DNA from: Fragilaria crotonensis | Taxonomy: Eukaryota > Bacillariophyta > Fragilariophyceae > Fragilariales > Fragilariaceae | Direction of reading: 5' to 3' | NCBI GenBank assembly: GCA_022925895.1 | Contig: JAKSYS010000177.1 | Span: 1 to 64,000 of the forward strand | Length of the DNA stretch: 64,000 bases | Shown here: positions 35,270 to 48,623 of the stretch, one piece after another | Position numbering within the stretch: position 1 is the first letter of the stretch | Layout of the letters: each line of letters opens with the position of its first letter | Translations under genes and position numbers: made by a program | The notes under the pieces: model-generated | The model's input: the letters and a program-made list of their open reading frames with translations, nothing else | Told to the model about the DNA's origin: nothing | The model's database searches: none

Positions 35270-35735
35270 AAGGTACATCGATGTACCCCCAACGATAAGA
35301 GACATGCTGACATGCTCTCTAACAAAAGAATTGTGCGAAAGGTCAGCGTGACAATATTTGTTCGTTTAGCTGAGAATCTTTTTGTCGTTGGTTCCCGTAA
35401 TCCAAGTGAATTGGATCATTGGAGGGCAGCCTTGAACCACACAAGTTTTCACTGCGACATAACTCGCACACTTCGTACGCTCTCCACGCACACCCATTTA
35501 CCGGTAAACAATAGGAGTCCGACATTCACGTGCATGTGAACGGTGAACGCAGACCTCAACGAGACATCATCAAACAAGCAGCAGCTCCGAAGCACGAATT
35601 GGGGTTGTCACATCGAAATCCGGTCACCAGTAATCTCTTTCAATCACCATTCCATCGGAGTTGAGGTAGGGGCGCTCTCTTCCACTTCTGTAGTGCAGGT
35701 GCCTTAGATTGAAAATCAGGGATCGGCCGTTTAGC
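35270..35735. other. SPT6 upstream region
   Basis: About 465 bp between the MULE target site and the SPT6 start. No gene seen. The MULE therefore inserted close to the SPT6 promoter. Confidence 0.55.
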
Positions 35736-38700
35736 ATGAGTGACAATGAGGAAGGCGAGCTCTTCGATGACTCGGACGAAGACGAGGATGAACCACGAGT
35801 GACCAAGAAACGGAAAGCCGAAAAGAGCGGAAGTTTAGCCAAAAAGAAAGGCAGGTCCGAGCTTTCCAAATCCTTCATCGATGATTCTGCTCAATTGAGT
35901 GGCGAAGAAGACGACGAGGACGATGAGGAGGAGGAAGACGACGACAACGAAAACGATTACATTAAAGATGGCTTCGTTGTCGATGAAGATGACGAAGAAG
36001 AGGAGCGAAGGCCCAAGAAGCCAAAAGATGATTTAGAAGATTCGGATGATGAAGATGACGACGACGAGGACGATGAAGGCGGGAAGAAAAAGAAGAAAAG
36101 TCGCGTTCGCAAAATGCGTGATGTGGAGATTCTCGACGACGACGACCTCGACCTTATCAATGAAGCCCGTGGTATCAAAACCAACCGAGACGAAGCGCGT
36201 GAACGTGAGCGAGAGGCGGAAGCGCGCCGTGTGCGAGCTCAGAATGAAGCAGAGCTTCGGAAAGGGCTCTTTCGCGAAGATGCCGATGACGAGCCGCTGT
36301 CAGGTGCGAAGCAGGCTTCGAAGAAAGGGAGGGTAGAACGATATGACGAGGACGGTATGGACGACTTCATCGATGATGACATAGGCGATCAAGGTGATAT
36401 TCTAGCGGCTGGTGGCCGAGATTATGATGAAGAGGGTGGTGTTAGTGAGGCCCAGCTGAACGAAGCGTCCGAGATTTTTGGAACCGAATACATGGACTAT
36501 ATACAAGAAGAAGATGGCGACGACGATGACACTGGATTTCTAGGAGGAGGGTCCAAATACAAAGAGCGCGGCGTTGGAATAGATTATGGTGTTGATTCTG
36601 ATCAGGAGGAATCTGATGACGACGATGACCTGTTCGGCGATGACGATGATGACAAGGAGGCGTTGAGACTTAAGCGAGAAAAACGTGCATTAACCAAGTC
36701 CGAGCGCAGGCGTCAGGCGAAAATGCAGAAGGTTCAAAAGCAGAAAGCTGAGCTTCGCAAAAATTTTGAACCTGTACAGCTGATTGAGAACTTTTGCACT
36801 GAACGCGACGACGAAATTCGGATGAAAGATATCCCTGAGCGATTCTTCGACTTGTCGATTCCTCACCAACCTCCGATTGACGCTTCAGAGGCATTTACCG
36901 CTGACGAAGAAGAGGAAGCAATGTGGATTTTGGGAAGAGTTCAGGAGATTTCGGTGGAGGTGGCTTCGGGTCCAGTGCACGAAATTGACAAGCGAACGAA
37001 GGACGTTGTTTCCTCCATTGTGCATGCTCTTCGATACATGCATCGCGATAAGTTCGAACCTGCCTTTATCAAGCGATATCGCGGAGACATTGTCACCTCT
37101 GAGGCGGTACGAAACAATCTTTACGCTATTCTGGATGAAGACTCGGAGTGGGCTCGATTGACTACTAAGCGGTCAACGGTTGAAACCATGCTCACCAGTA
37201 TGGCGTCCGTCGTTAGTTCTTTCGAGTCTGTTGGTGCTGAGGAAGCCAGTGTCCAGAAGCTGAGAGATGATCTGCAAATCGCGCAAACAGAGCTGGAGGA
37301 GACGATTCTTGAGGAAAGATCGATCCAAGAACAGCTGAATCAATTAGGCGACGATGATGACGATGATGATGACGACAATCTGTTTGATGACGACGATGTA
37401 AGTTGAAGTTCACGGTGCATCGCGACGTCTGCTTAACTCTATTGTCCTCTCACTCTTGACACAGGGAGATAAAGCTGAGAGCGAAAAGAAGACGAATCTC
37501 AAGAAACATCTGAAAACCCTTCAAAGCCTGCAGAAGGTGAGATCGGACCTTGTGCTTCAGCTGAATTCGCGGTTGGAAGCAGCCGAATCGCTTGCTCAGG
37601 AATCCCATGTACGTAGAGGACCAGCCTTAGCCATCACTAAGAAGGTTTGTCGTCCCAATCTATGGAATGTCGACGACTATCAAATTTATCTAGTTTCGTT
37701 GGAAGAAGAGCGTCACATTGACGACATGAAGAAGTATTTCACGGTGATAAAAGAAGGAAATGATGCGATTATAAAAAAGGAATCCTCGGGAGATGACACA
37801 AGAGGAGATGAGGCTGACCAAAAGAGAAGCCGCTCGGTCAACAATGATCTCTATCGTTCTCGTGTCGCAGAAGGAATGCGCTCGATTGCTTATCGTTTCA
37901 TGTTGGCTCCTTTTCGAGCAGGGATCAAGCTCGAGGACATGGCCGATGGCGGCGAGTTCGATTACGCCAAGGATCTTCCCGGGGAGGAGGGCGGGAAATA
38001 TGCCGGCAACCCTTTGCGGTGGGTGGCTCCAAAGGTCAACGGTCTTACTCCCTCACAGTTCGCTAACGATTTGATTGGGAGTGGCGAGCTTGTCCAAATC
38101 GTATCGAACGACATAAGCAAAGACAAGGACGACCCACTCAGTGGGTGCCGTTTTGTTTCCGCCATCGAAATAGCGTACGAGCCCAGAATTCGCCGTATTC
38201 TGCGCAATATCTTTCACGACGAGGCGCTACTCACAACACGTCCAACTAAGAAGGGGCTAGAAAATATTGATGTTTTCAGTGAGTACTACGGAGTTCACCT
38301 CATCAGGGGCAAGCCAGTGAAAGATCACTTTCCGCTTTCTGACAGGGCAAAAGAGATGCGATACACTTCGGCAGGCCACTTAATGGGATCTCCGGCTGGC
38401 CAGGAGCTAGAGGCAGAAATCAAACAAGTTGAAAGGAATAGCTGCCTTCAATTTCTACGAATTCTCGAGGCTGAACATTTGGGCCTCATTTCAGTTCACG
38501 TGCACATGCCTTACAAAAATGAGAACGAATCTTGGTTCAAAGAGGCTCGGGAGGTCTGGGCCAATCGAGAAAACCACAACATTGGGCCTCTCCTTGACAA
38601 GTTAGAAGCAGTGTTCTTCCCTCTGGACCAGGATTCGGACGATTGGAATGAGGAGCGCAGAAAGATTCTGAAATTCGCCTTGACGAAGGTCATTCTTCCA

Positions 38701-41682
38701 GAGTTCGAGCAAGAGATGAAGCGGGACATGCGGGAGGCTGCCACTAAGTTTGGAATCCTACAAGCGGGTGACAATCTTCGCGAAATGGCAATGGAAGGTC
38801 CTTACCGTCCCCCAGCGCTCACGGGCGAGAATAGGTTCATCACTCCTACAGGAGACCTCGCTATTGTTGGTGTTTGTTGTCCTTCTGATACCAAGGAGAC
38901 TATGTATCTTGCGTCGGTTACGGAGATGGGTGAATTGAACGATCATTTTGCCATCCCTTCTGGTCAACGGATCGATAGCGATCAAGTGAAGGAGAAGGTT
39001 GTCGACTTCCTCATGAATTCGCGTCCAGCAGCCGTGCTTGTCGGTACAGGTGGTGGTTTCGCAAGCCGTATGCTCGCTCGGAAACTCGGTGAACTGGTGG
39101 CGCAGGCAACCGAGAAGTGGAACAACAGATTCATCCAAGGCATAGATGAAGATGATGATGAATTTGAGGCTCGACAACAGTCATTTAGGCGAAAGCATCC
39201 AAATGGGGATTTTGACGAAGATGAGGGGGAACAGTGGAAGTGTGGCGTTGAATTAATTGACGATACCGTGGCTCAGCTGTTTGGCAGAAGCGTGAGAGGG
39301 AAGAAAGAATTTCCAGATACAGAAGTGAACTTGAAATGCGCCGTCGCAATTGCTAGACACGCAAAGGATCCACTTTCGGAATTGACGTATGCTTGGAATG
39401 TCGCGAGTGAGTCTGGGGTGTTTGGAACAGAGATGCTGTATCTCAACATCCACCCCATGCAGAGATTCCTTCCGAAAACCCGACTACTGCGACAGTACGA
39501 GCGGGTCCTCTGTGAAGTTGTGGCTGATGTTGGCGTGGACGTCAATACAGCCTGTAACCACGATCATTTGCTTGGGAGCCTATCCTTTGTTTCTGGTCTT
39601 GGACCGCGCAAGGCAGCCAATCTAAAACAAAACTTGACAAGAACTGTTGGAGCTGTCGCTAGCAGGAAAAACATCCTTCAAAAACGGCTTCTCGGTCCAG
39701 TTGTGTACAACAACGCTGTTGCGTTTCTTCGTATCCGCGAAATCGAACAGCTTGCCAATCAATTTCTTCATCCTTTGGATAATACGAGGCTCCATCCAGA
39801 TGTATATCATCGAAATAATTGGGCGGTCAAAATCGCGACGGATGCGCTTGAACGCGTGGAAGGGCAGGGACAGGACAAGGATTCGTTTGGAGTGGAGTCA
39901 CTAAAGGACTGTATGGAAAACTCAATGGCAGAAGTCGAGAGACTCTTCAAAGCGACGAAACAGGAATGGGAATCTCGCTACGGTCCGACCTTCAATGTGG
40001 CAGCGTGGAATCCGAAGGTCAACGTTCCGGCTTCGTTCTGGAATGATAAGGTTGAAGAACTCGATCTCGATGCTTTCTCGGGCATGATTGAACAAACGGG
40101 ACTAGGAAAATGGAACTCACACCTTCGCATGATCAAGTGGGAATTCCGCTTACCGTACGATGATCCCAGGACGCCCATGGCGCCCCTAAGTGCTGAAAAG
40201 ATGTTTAAGCTGATTACCGGAGAGACGGATCATAGTATGCGTCCGGGCATAGTGGTTACCGGCAAGGTTATCCGCAATGCTGAGTTCGGATCACGAGTGA
40301 AACTCGACGGGGACATCCCTGCGTTTATTCCCTTGAGGAATCTTGCAGATGAACATGTCGAGGCTGCTGAGGACATCGTCCAAGTCGGATCAGTGGTGAC
40401 CGCCGTCATCACCGAGGTAAAGAAGGACCATTTCACAGTCGATATGAGCATGAAACTACAGGATTTGAAGAGGCCTCCATCTTCGTGGGAGCGACCTGCA
40501 AGTTTGCCCCCTTTTGACTCCTGCTTCGATGGAGCAGCAGCATTGAGCATCGAGAACTCAAAACAATCCGAGCGCGATGCGCTCATGGAGGATCAGAGCA
40601 ATCGTGCCAAGGGAGTCGATGTGCCGACAAGAAGTAAACCAGGCCGTTCCTCACGCCGTGCGTGTGCCCATCCAGCGTTTCGTAACGCGAAACATGACGA
40701 AGTAGATCGCGAGCTTCGTGATGCCGGCGAGGGTATGGTCGGCGAAGCCCTGATTCGCCCAAGCTCGAAATCCAGTGATTCGTTGGCAGTGCATTGGGTC
40801 GTCAAGGAAGGGAGTATTAAGTTGATTGAGGTGCAAGAAGAGGAAAAGGATACTGAGGCTAGCATCGGAAGAAAACTGAAGGTCAAGGATCAGGTTTACG
40901 AGAGTATTGACGAGTTGCTCGGTAGGCACATTTCACCGATGAACGATCTCGTGGAAAAACTGGTGCATCATCGAAAGTTTATGGACATATCTGAAGATGA
41001 AGTGGACGAAAAGCTGAAGGAGATGAAGCAGAAATCGCCGCAAGCTGTCTTCTACCAGCTTTGCTGGTTGGAGATGCATCCAGGTTATGCTTCGCTGCGT
41101 TACGTTCTAACTTCCCAAGTGAAGAGCTACACCATTGGTATCACACCAACTGGGTATACTTTGGGCCCAAAAACTTTTCGCAGCATAGACCAGCTTTTGA
41201 ACGAATTCAAAAAAAATCCCAGAACAGTTGCGTCAGGCAGGTCTACTGCCTCAGTTTCTTCTCGATCAACTCTGCCAACTGTGACGACTGAGGAGAATCG
41301 ACAATCACGCTGGGGGCAACCTAATAAGGCCCTGCTTCCGCCAGTACTTCCTCTGCCACCGCCTTTGCCTGTGGTTGCCGCGCGCCCTCCCCATCCAGTT
41401 CCATATCCGCAGGGCTTCCCGCCACCGGTAAGTCATCCACGGTTGATACATGTTTAGTTGATTCATTTGCTAACCAAAATGTGCACGCCATAGCCCCCAT
41501 CAGGACGTCCTCCACCACCAGGACCCCCACCGCCAGGTCCTCCGCCACCTGGACCGCCTCCATTTGGCCAGCCTCCTCCTCCACCGCCTCACTTCAATTT
41601 GCCTCCACCGCCTCCACCAGGTCTCCCACCTCGCCCTCCACAATACAGCCTACCACCTCCACCGAGACCACCTGCTTACTAG
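35736..41682 (+). CDS. SPT6: Transcription elongation factor SPT6
   Basis: Three exons, join(35736..37397,37465..41427,41494..41682), give 1937 aa, near the family size. Introns are 67 and 66 bp, both phase 0. SPT6 is a nuclear histone chaperone that travels with RNA polymerase II. Visible parts: an acidic Asp/Glu-rich N-terminus (1-300); a helical core; a YqgF-like RNase H fold (about 1014-1100, VGVCCPSDTKETMYL to AAVLVGTGGG); a helix-hairpin-helix (about 1257, FVSGLGPRKAANL); an S1 domain (about 1480-1545, GIVVTGKVIRNAEFGSRVKL); and tandem SH2 domains (about 1620-1810, HPAFRNAKHDEVDRELRD, EALIRPSSKSSDSLAVHWVV). The last exon adds a proline-rich tail ending PPPRPPAY. The 3' end lies 20 bp from the convergent oxygenase gene. 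Confidence 0.95.
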
Positions 41683-41702
41683 CAAGCTAAGCTAACAATA
41701 CT

Positions 41703-42566
41703 CTATTTCCTTTTCTTCTTCCTCTTCCCTTTAGAGTTGACAAACTGATCCACCATGTCATTTTGTAGAAATGTAGCGGAAGGGTCGACGTAGGCGCACT
41801 TGAGGATAGTGCGCTTCCCGTATTTCAGGGATGTGACACAATGAGGGACACCGCCAGCAAGTATTATCAGAGAAGAATTCACATCGGTTACCAAAATTTG
41901 GACATTGTCGGTGTCGGTGCTGCCAGGTAGTTTTAGCATGGTTCGGCAATCCGAGGTATTCTCAAGAGTCAGAACCACTTCCAGTTGCGGGGACGGTTGA
42001 TAAAGAACATCATCGACATGCCAATCCATACCAGCACCTGGTTTCGCGTACGCTCGTAGTTCAACTGGTATGTCAGCGGAAAGTTTATAATCCGCACCCG
42101 CGACTGTTTGAATGAGATCCATCACACTGCCCTCTTGTAGGATGCGGACTGTGTCGAATTCCCGTGGCACGATGGCGCCGATCCGATTTCTGGCAACACT
42201 GGAAGTTGTTTCTGCTTGGAGGCACAATTGAGACATCTCGGATTTGACAATCGTCAGCTCAGCGTGCGTCAAAACAGATGATTTGTAAAGAAAACCTCCA
42301 TGGTGCTGAAAGGACTTTTGCAAATGTGAATGATTCGTCCGATGGGACCTCATCCATGTCGATGATGCTGTTGTCGTCGTTATGCGCGACGCCAAATCCG
42401 TTTGGCGCTCATTTCTTTGAGGGTGGAGCTGTCGTATTGATAACGACGAGACAAACTCTATCCATGTTATCATTAGCAATGCCGCAACCTTGTTCCAGTG
42501 GGAGGCCCGCCGTGCCGCTGCGAGGAGCATCGCCGTGTCCTGATAAGCTTGGATTGATGTCAGCAT
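41703..42566 (-). CDS. 2OG-Fe(II) oxygenase-like protein
   Basis: 287 aa from the ATG at 42566. The open frame continues upstream to about 42683 without another ATG. The C-terminal half shows the iron-binding facial triad of the 2-oxoglutarate/Fe(II) dioxygenase fold: WHVDD (His and Asp near residue 181), VPHCVTSL (distal His near 238), and KYGKRTILKCAY, whose Arg near 250 would bind 2-oxoglutarate. The N-terminus has one hydrophobic stretch (VAALLMITWIEFVSSLSI) that could be a signal anchor. The tail is very basic (KGKRKKKRK). The substrate is unknown. The prolyl-hydroxylase-like fold is known of the family; no specific target is inferred. Confidence 0.75.
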   Translation of the reverse strand: MLTSIQAYQDTAMLLAAARRASHWNKVAALLMITWIEFVSSLSIRQLHPQRNERQTDLASRITTTTASSTWMRSHRTNHSHLQKSFQHHGGFLYKSSVLTHAELTIVKSEMSQLCLQAETTSSVARNRIGAIVPREFDTVRILQEGSVMDLIQTVAGADYKLSADIPVELRAYAKPGAGMDWHVDDVLYQPSPQLEVVLTLENTSDCRTMLKLPGSTDTDNVQILVTDVNSSLIILAGGVPHCVTSLKYGKRTILKCAYVDPSATFLQNDMVDQFVNSKGKRKKKRK

Positions 42567-43078
42567 TCCGCCTTCAACATTCGTCAAGAATGACGACCTG
42601 TTGAGGTGCTCAAAGTGGTCCAAAAACTCCAGAAACCATCGCCTATTTCGTGTATTGCGTGTGATTATGGAATTAACCTGCAATTACCTCTGGTAGATGA
42701 ACATTCTTACAACTTCTACTAGCGGTAGTGCATGTATGCATACAGAGTGTACCAGGCACGCCTGCAGACTCCGGACTCTGGAATCCTTGTGCATACTGTA
42801 GTACTACTTGTTGTATGCACATCACCACGGTACGCACTCCTGGATGTCAGTCAGTCATCAGCAACATCGCACACTTCACGACGACGAGCGGGCCATCAAT
42901 CTGAAGAAAACCGACGAAGTGATTTTCTGACGAGAAAATCATGGTCAAACCTTTTGCTAATCGCAAACATCACAACCTCCGAGGCTGGAGCAAAAGTCAA
43001 CAAAGGCGACTATTCTCTACCGGTAGCGACGTGCGAACACCATCCTCTATGAATTGCTAATCGCTGGACACTGATACT
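42567..43078. other. Divergent promoter region
   Basis: About 510 bp between two divergent genes. A GTAC-rich patch lies at about 42740-42840. No gene seen. Confidence 0.5.
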
Positions 43079-46000
43079 ATGAAGTGCAGCCGCCTTGGGA
43101 AATTGTCGCAACCATGGCCAGTGGTGGTCGTTACCACAACAGTTGTGATTTTGAGTTTTGCGTCGTCTTTCGTCCCTGTTGATTCATTCATTCCTCCGCT
43201 CAAAGGACATGCCATAACTTCTCCCCGATGGGAACATCTCCAGTTTGATGCCACTGCAGCATCACAAATTACAGTCGACAGCAATGAACTGACAAATGAA
43301 GCAAACATGGCGCGATTTCGAGGATACTTGAATTGGATTTCCAAAAATACGCGCGGTTGGCATCAAGCCGCCATGGCCATGGACGATGAATTGCGTGCCA
43401 TGGAAGAACGGTGGAATGCAGGACAAGGACAAAGCAGCGCACCTACATTAGGAAGATATCATGGATCCACAATACGTCCGGATCCGACCTGTTATGGTAT
43501 TGTTGCTGAAGCCTTTGCCAAGGCCGATTTGGGACGACTAGGAGCCGAAAAGGCATCCGAAGTTTTGAGTCGATGTCACGAAACTCATAATGGTGCGGTC
43601 GGCGTTGTGTTGCACACCACTGTAATGAAGGCGTGGGCAAATGCTGGCGACTTTGTGAAGGCGAGGCAACTACTGTTGGATATGGAAGAACGGTATGCAA
43701 AATCTAGGGACGAGGCCATGGCTCCAGACATGATAGCGTATACCGTATACCTCAACGTACTATCTGATAGCAAAGCTATATCAGGTCAGGAGATTGCGTC
43801 CGAAGCCTTGGCGTTGTTGCACGAGATGCACAAAAAGGCAGAGTCGGGAGAGAATGTGAAGGTCAGGCCAAATACATACGCCTATACAGCTGTAATGAAA
43901 TGCCTCGCTAGAGCAAATGACTATGTTGGCATCGAAAGCCTCTTTCAAGAGCTCCGACGACTGTCAGATGAAGCTTCTGAGGATAATCAGAGCGCCTATC
44001 GACCAGGAAAACTCGTATACGGGACCATGATTGGGATTTACGCTGAATCGGACCTGGGAGATGAGGGAGCGAGAAAGGCAGACGCATTGCTAAACGAGCT
44101 ACAATTATTACATCGTGAGACAGGCAACATTCTGTATCGACCCAACCCGTTCATTCTATCATCCGTGTTGACGGCGTATGCTAAAGTCCATAGCAGTGTG
44201 ATGCTAGAGACTGCCTTGGCGAGAGCCGACGAAATTCTGGCGCAGTGTCAACAAGATGAACATTTGTCGTTGGACACCAGTATTTTGGAAGCAGGTAAGT
44301 TCTACGCTGTTATACTAAACACGTCCATGTATTGAAGCGACACTCAATTTCGTCGCAAAAGCTATGAAAGTCAAGGCTCACAGGCTTCGGTTGAATGGTG
44401 GAGACGATGCTGAGAAAATTCTTCGCCGCACACCCGAGCCAAGCGCGAACATGTTCCAGATCGCCATCTTCGCTCACGCCGTCCGGCAAAATCCCACACG
44501 AGCCCAGAAGCTATTAGATGAAATGACGTTTTTGGCACGGGCACGAAAATTGAGATACCCGAGTACATCCACAATTGTTTCCTGCATCAAGGCATGGACG
44601 AAACGTGGCGGAGAGAAATCACTGGAACAGGCGGGTCGATTGATCCGTCGCATTCTCAAACAAGAAATTCAGGGGCATCAGAAGTTCCCTTTTGACCTCG
44701 AAACTCGACTTTTCAACGACCTGATTGTCGGTTGGCGACGGACTGGTCTTAAAGTTGCCGGTGAGAAGAGCGAAGATGTATTGAACCTCCTTTATGACGC
44801 CTATCAGAAATCGGAGAACATCGCTTTCCTCCCAACAAACTACACCTATCACTCAACTATCGAAGCTTGGGGAAACAGCAGTCATCCAGATTCTGGTCAA
44901 CGAGCTCTCCGTTTGCTCCAAAAGATGGAAGCAATTCCAGAAAGTGCTGGGGGCAAGATCGAGGCTGGCAATGCGGTCTTGTATGCAGCTATGAAGTCGC
45001 TGGTTCGCACGGGAAATGCGACGCTGATTGGAGCCACCAATGATGTTTACACGAGAATGTGTAATAATTATCTTTTGGGTGATCGCTCGTTCACCCTGAC
45101 ACCAAAGACAAACACCATGTTCTTGCGAGATTTCGTTTCAAACCCTGATCCCTTGGCCGGTGTCAGGGCTGAGAATCTTCTCCGACACATGGATAGAATG
45201 AGTAAAAGGCAGGGTCTTGAGCATCTTCGGCCTAGTCACTTCGAATACACTTGTGTTATGAACGTGTATGCAAAGAAAGGACTGATAGAGGAGGCTGAAC
45301 GAATCCTACAAGAAATGGAGACCGCATTTGAAAGTGGTGACACACATATTGAGGTCACAGCTACGACTTACAGTGTCCTTATTCTTGCTCTTTTGGAAAG
45401 AGCGAGACCAGCAGATGCTGCTAGAATCAGGCTTTTGCTCAACAAGGTACTCGATGGTCATTGGTGTGGTATCAAGTCGATGAAACCGGACGACGCATTT
45501 TTTACCTCCTATCTTTTCGTGCTAGCCCAACGTAAGAGTAAGGACGCCTCCCTTGTCGACGAAGGGTTTTATTTGCTACTTGAGAAACGGCAAGCTGGTC
45601 TACTTCCCAACGATATGGATTATGGGATAATGTGTAAGCTGATCTTGAATCATGGAAGCGTGGATGACATTGACCGCCTCGTCAGGATGCTCAGCGATGC
45701 CGAGGCACAAAGCCTACGTGGTCGTGAACGACCTCTGCGACAAAGTGTTTACGTTCAGGCAATGACAACGTGTATGTACCATGAAGATGCTACTGCGAAA
45801 CGGAAAGGAATGGAAATTATGCAGCACATCGAAGACCAAGTGGAATCTGGCCGTTCCCTGTTGCCCCTAGATCGTCATCTCTATCACGTCCTGCTGTCTG
45901 GGTGGGCGCGAAGTCACGACAAGGACGCTTTTCAAATGACCATAGAGGTCTTCAAGAAAATGAAATCTTCCAAAAATCCAGATGTGAAACCGATTACTCG

Positions 46001-46319
46001 TTCCTATAATTGGGTTATCTTCGCAGCTGGTCAGACGCCAAGCGCCAGCGAAGCAGAGGCTCGAAGCAAGTTTGAGATAGCCATGGCGCTCTTCACGGAA
46101 ATGCACCAGTGCGATAGTCTTCGTCCTGACGCACTTACGTACTCCAATTTTCTCTTTGTCTGTGCCACTCATTTACCTCAGGGCGACGGCCGAGATAAGG
46201 TCGCTCGAAATGTGGTCGACCTTTGTCAAAAGAAGGGGCTGATGAGCAGCCTCGTGTACGAAAATTTATCTCGGTACTTTCCTCTTGTTCTCCGAGCGGT
46301 CGAGGAGAACGAGGGTTAA
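43079..46319 (+). CDS. Plastid-targeted pentatricopeptide-repeat (PPR) protein
   Basis: Two exons, join(43079..44294,44362..46319), give 1057 aa. The 67-bp phase-1 intron joins SILEA to MKVKAHRL. The N-terminus is a signal peptide (VVVVTTTVVILSFAS) followed by ASSFVP, an ASAFAP-like motif, so import into the diatom plastid is likely. The rest is built of 35-residue helical-pair units such as RPNTYAYTAVMKCLARANDYVGIESLF, KLVYGTMIGIYAESD, FEYTCVMNVYAKKGLIEEAERIL and DALTYSNFLFVCATHL. PPR proteins bind single-stranded RNA and act in organelle RNA processing or translation. No extra catalytic domain is visible, so this is a P-class protein. The target RNA cannot be read off with confidence. Confidence 0.9.
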
Positions 46320-46470
46320 GGCAGGGGTCATACCGAAGCATTGGCAGCGCAACGTTGCTCCCGAAAGAACATGGAAAGATGTGAAAAATCGAATGATTCC
46401 GACAGGTGACACACCGCGACAGTTGCGACAGAAGGAAGAATCCGTTGTAGGGCATGAATGCAGTCAATCT

Positions 46471-47695
46471 CTATAGACTGCTAGATAGCGTCGGAGGAGG
46501 GTACTCACGAAGGAGTTGTTTCGTCATGGCAATCATGGTGGGTAATAAGCCAGCAACTCGATCGGCAATCGCACTGCTAGCCACACCTGCTTTGGCTCGT
46601 TGCGCCACCCCCTGCACAATGACGCAATTCTTGAAAAACAGAAAGGCTAAATAAAATCCAAACCACGCTTTGGTCTCCGATAATGAGATCATTTGGTTAT
46701 ATGTAGCATAACGTTTCAGCAAGTCTTCCCGTGCAGGTAGACCTAGATCTTCAAGATCCATGCCCAGCAATCCGGCAATTCCCAATCCCTTGTCTGGGGG
46801 AATGAAGTACATCATACTCAGATTAGCAACGTCGCAAAGAGGATCTAATGGTTGACAACTCCCAGTCCAAAATTGCAATAACCTTGGGTTCTGTCTCTGA
46901 GAAAACCAAATTATCGATCTTGAAATCTCCATGGAGCAGGGATGTGTTGTTGGGACAGTTTGGAGCTGCTCTGGAGAGTTGATGCGCAATGGAATTGAGT
47001 TCTGGTACAGGAACTAGGTTTGACTGCTTCCTTGAGACAGCCATTAATTGTTGAATGTTGCGTTCCACGTAGCGACCAATCTTCCCGTACGTTGATAAAC
47101 CAACTTCGTTGTATTGGACGGAATGCAAGTTGGTCAAAACTTGCAAGACATGGTCGTATGCGGCACCCCGCTGGTCTCGGGTCATGCCGGGCAACGATGG
47201 ATCAGTGAAGATTCGTCCTTGCACAAATTCCATAACGTAGAATTCTGCACCCAAGACTAACGAATCCTTGCAATAGGCGTAAACTTTGGGAATTGGCACG
47301 ATTCGAGATGGATGTAGCCGGTTGTGAGTCTCCAACGCTTGCAAAATTCGAAATTCACGATGCAAGGCATGAGCCGACGCATGGGCAATGGTTTGAGGTT
47401 TCTTGCGCAGCACTAGTGGGACTGTTCTCCCATCATATGAGACAAGAAGTTTGTATGTTGGATTGGATTGACCAAAGCCAAATTGACGCACTTCAATCGA
47501 TAATGGGCAGTTGTTTGAGTCGCTCGTGTCCAGATTTCTTTGACGATCACCGAGCATTAGTTGCATTAAACTTCGCTCTTCCGAGAACCATTCAGTTAAT
47601 TTCATAACATCAATGACATGGCGTACTTCCGTAGTCGCCTGGCCGCGGTCTCCTCTGTGTTTCGAACTTGTTGCTGACGACACCATCGTCGACAT
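46471..47695 (-). pseudogene. ACAD10/11-type aminoglycoside-phosphotransferase-like gene with frameshift
   Basis: The ATG at 47695 opens [18 protein letters not shown]. The protein resembles the kinase-like domain found at the N-terminus of acyl-CoA dehydrogenases 10 and 11 and in stand-alone relatives. Motifs: [12 protein letters not shown] (ATP loop), PLVLRKKP (Lys), [13 protein letters not shown] (catalytic HGDxxxxN) and [10 protein letters not shown] (metal-binding Asp). Right after this the family reads [10 protein letters not shown]. Here the text continues as [14 protein letters not shown] in another frame, with two bases apparently missing at about 46842-46846. No splice site fits. 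The remaining 120 or so residues are well conserved (GIAGLLGMDLEDLGLPARE). Either the allele is broken or the assembly has an indel. There is no acyl-CoA dehydrogenase part. Confidence 0.8.
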
Positions 47696-47896
47696 CGACT
47701 ACAAGATTTTGTGATTTGATCGACATGTGACGCCGCTTTGTGGGGTGGACAGACGTGGATCATACGGTAGCCAGCACGAACACGGTGCAGCCTGTACTAA
47801 AGACAACTGTACTGTACACATAATACTTAATCCACACAACTACAACTAACTCATCGACGACCATTCCGCAAAAACAACTTTCATACGAGGACCACC

Positions 47897-48623
47897 ATGC
47901 CCGCCAATCAAGAGGTTGATGGACAAGGCACAGGCCCATCAACTGACCTTCAAGCAGAAAATGAGTTGGCGAATTCCGAGCAAAATATCAAGGTCGATGA
48001 AATAACGGCCATTCAAGATAGCATCGGTAGGTCCACAAGTCAATAACAATGAGACCACGTTGATGCCTTTGTATTTCTCTCCCGCAAACTTTGATTCTAA
48101 GCTGAGATTTTCGTCAGATGGCCTTTCCTTAGCCATGTTTGAAGCGCTTCGAGGACTTCGTGATGCTGTGGCTCCCGAATCTGGTAATTTGACAGCCGAG
48201 CAACAGTCGGAAGCAACGTCCGGACCTGATTTTGAAGAGTTTTGGCAGTCCTATCGCAACAACGAGGCCGAAACGGTGGCGGCCGTTCGACGACTCGGGG
48301 CAGATCCTCAGAAGAGAGAAGATTATGTAAGAATCTTTCGGTTGTTTGAGCGAGAAAAAGATGCGGAACTTGTTGCGAGATTGGCAAAGACTGTACTGCA
48401 AAAGAGTGCCGATGTCGATGAGCGCGTATCCAATATATCGGGGATGGATCGAACGAAATCGCAGCAAATGGCGCGAATCGACGAGCTCTTACGGCAAAAT
48501 GAGATCGTGGACAAGGAACTTCGAGAAGTTCACGAGCTGGCGAAGAAACGACGAGATCAAATACGAAAGGCGTTGCAAGAAAAAACATGTCAAGCTCTGG
48601 GCATTGAAGAGTATAAATACTAG
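47897..48623 (+). CDS. MED21: Mediator complex subunit 21-like protein
   Basis: Two exons, join(47897..48026,48118..48623), give 211 aa. The 91-bp phase-1 intron rebuilds DSIGDGLSLAMFEALRGLRDAV. The middle is acidic and helical. The C-terminus (RIDELLRQNEIVDKELREVHELAKKRRDQIRKAL) is a long coiled coil whose pattern of an Asn followed by a Val and Glu-Leu resembles the MED21/SRB7 helix that pairs with MED7. MED21 belongs to the Mediator middle module, which links activators to RNA polymerase II in the nucleus. The assignment rests on two conserved blocks and length; another coiled-coil protein is possible. It is interesting that SPT6 lies in the same cluster, but nothing shows coregulation. 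Confidence 0.65.

Noticed and set aside
35957-36184. Minus-strand Ser-rich open frame inside SPT6
   Set aside because: It mirrors the GA-rich acidic coding region of SPT6 and has no independent support.
42567-42683. N-terminal extension of the oxygenase-like gene
   Set aside because: The frame is open upstream, but there is no ATG and no convincing splice site, so the ATG at 42566 was kept.
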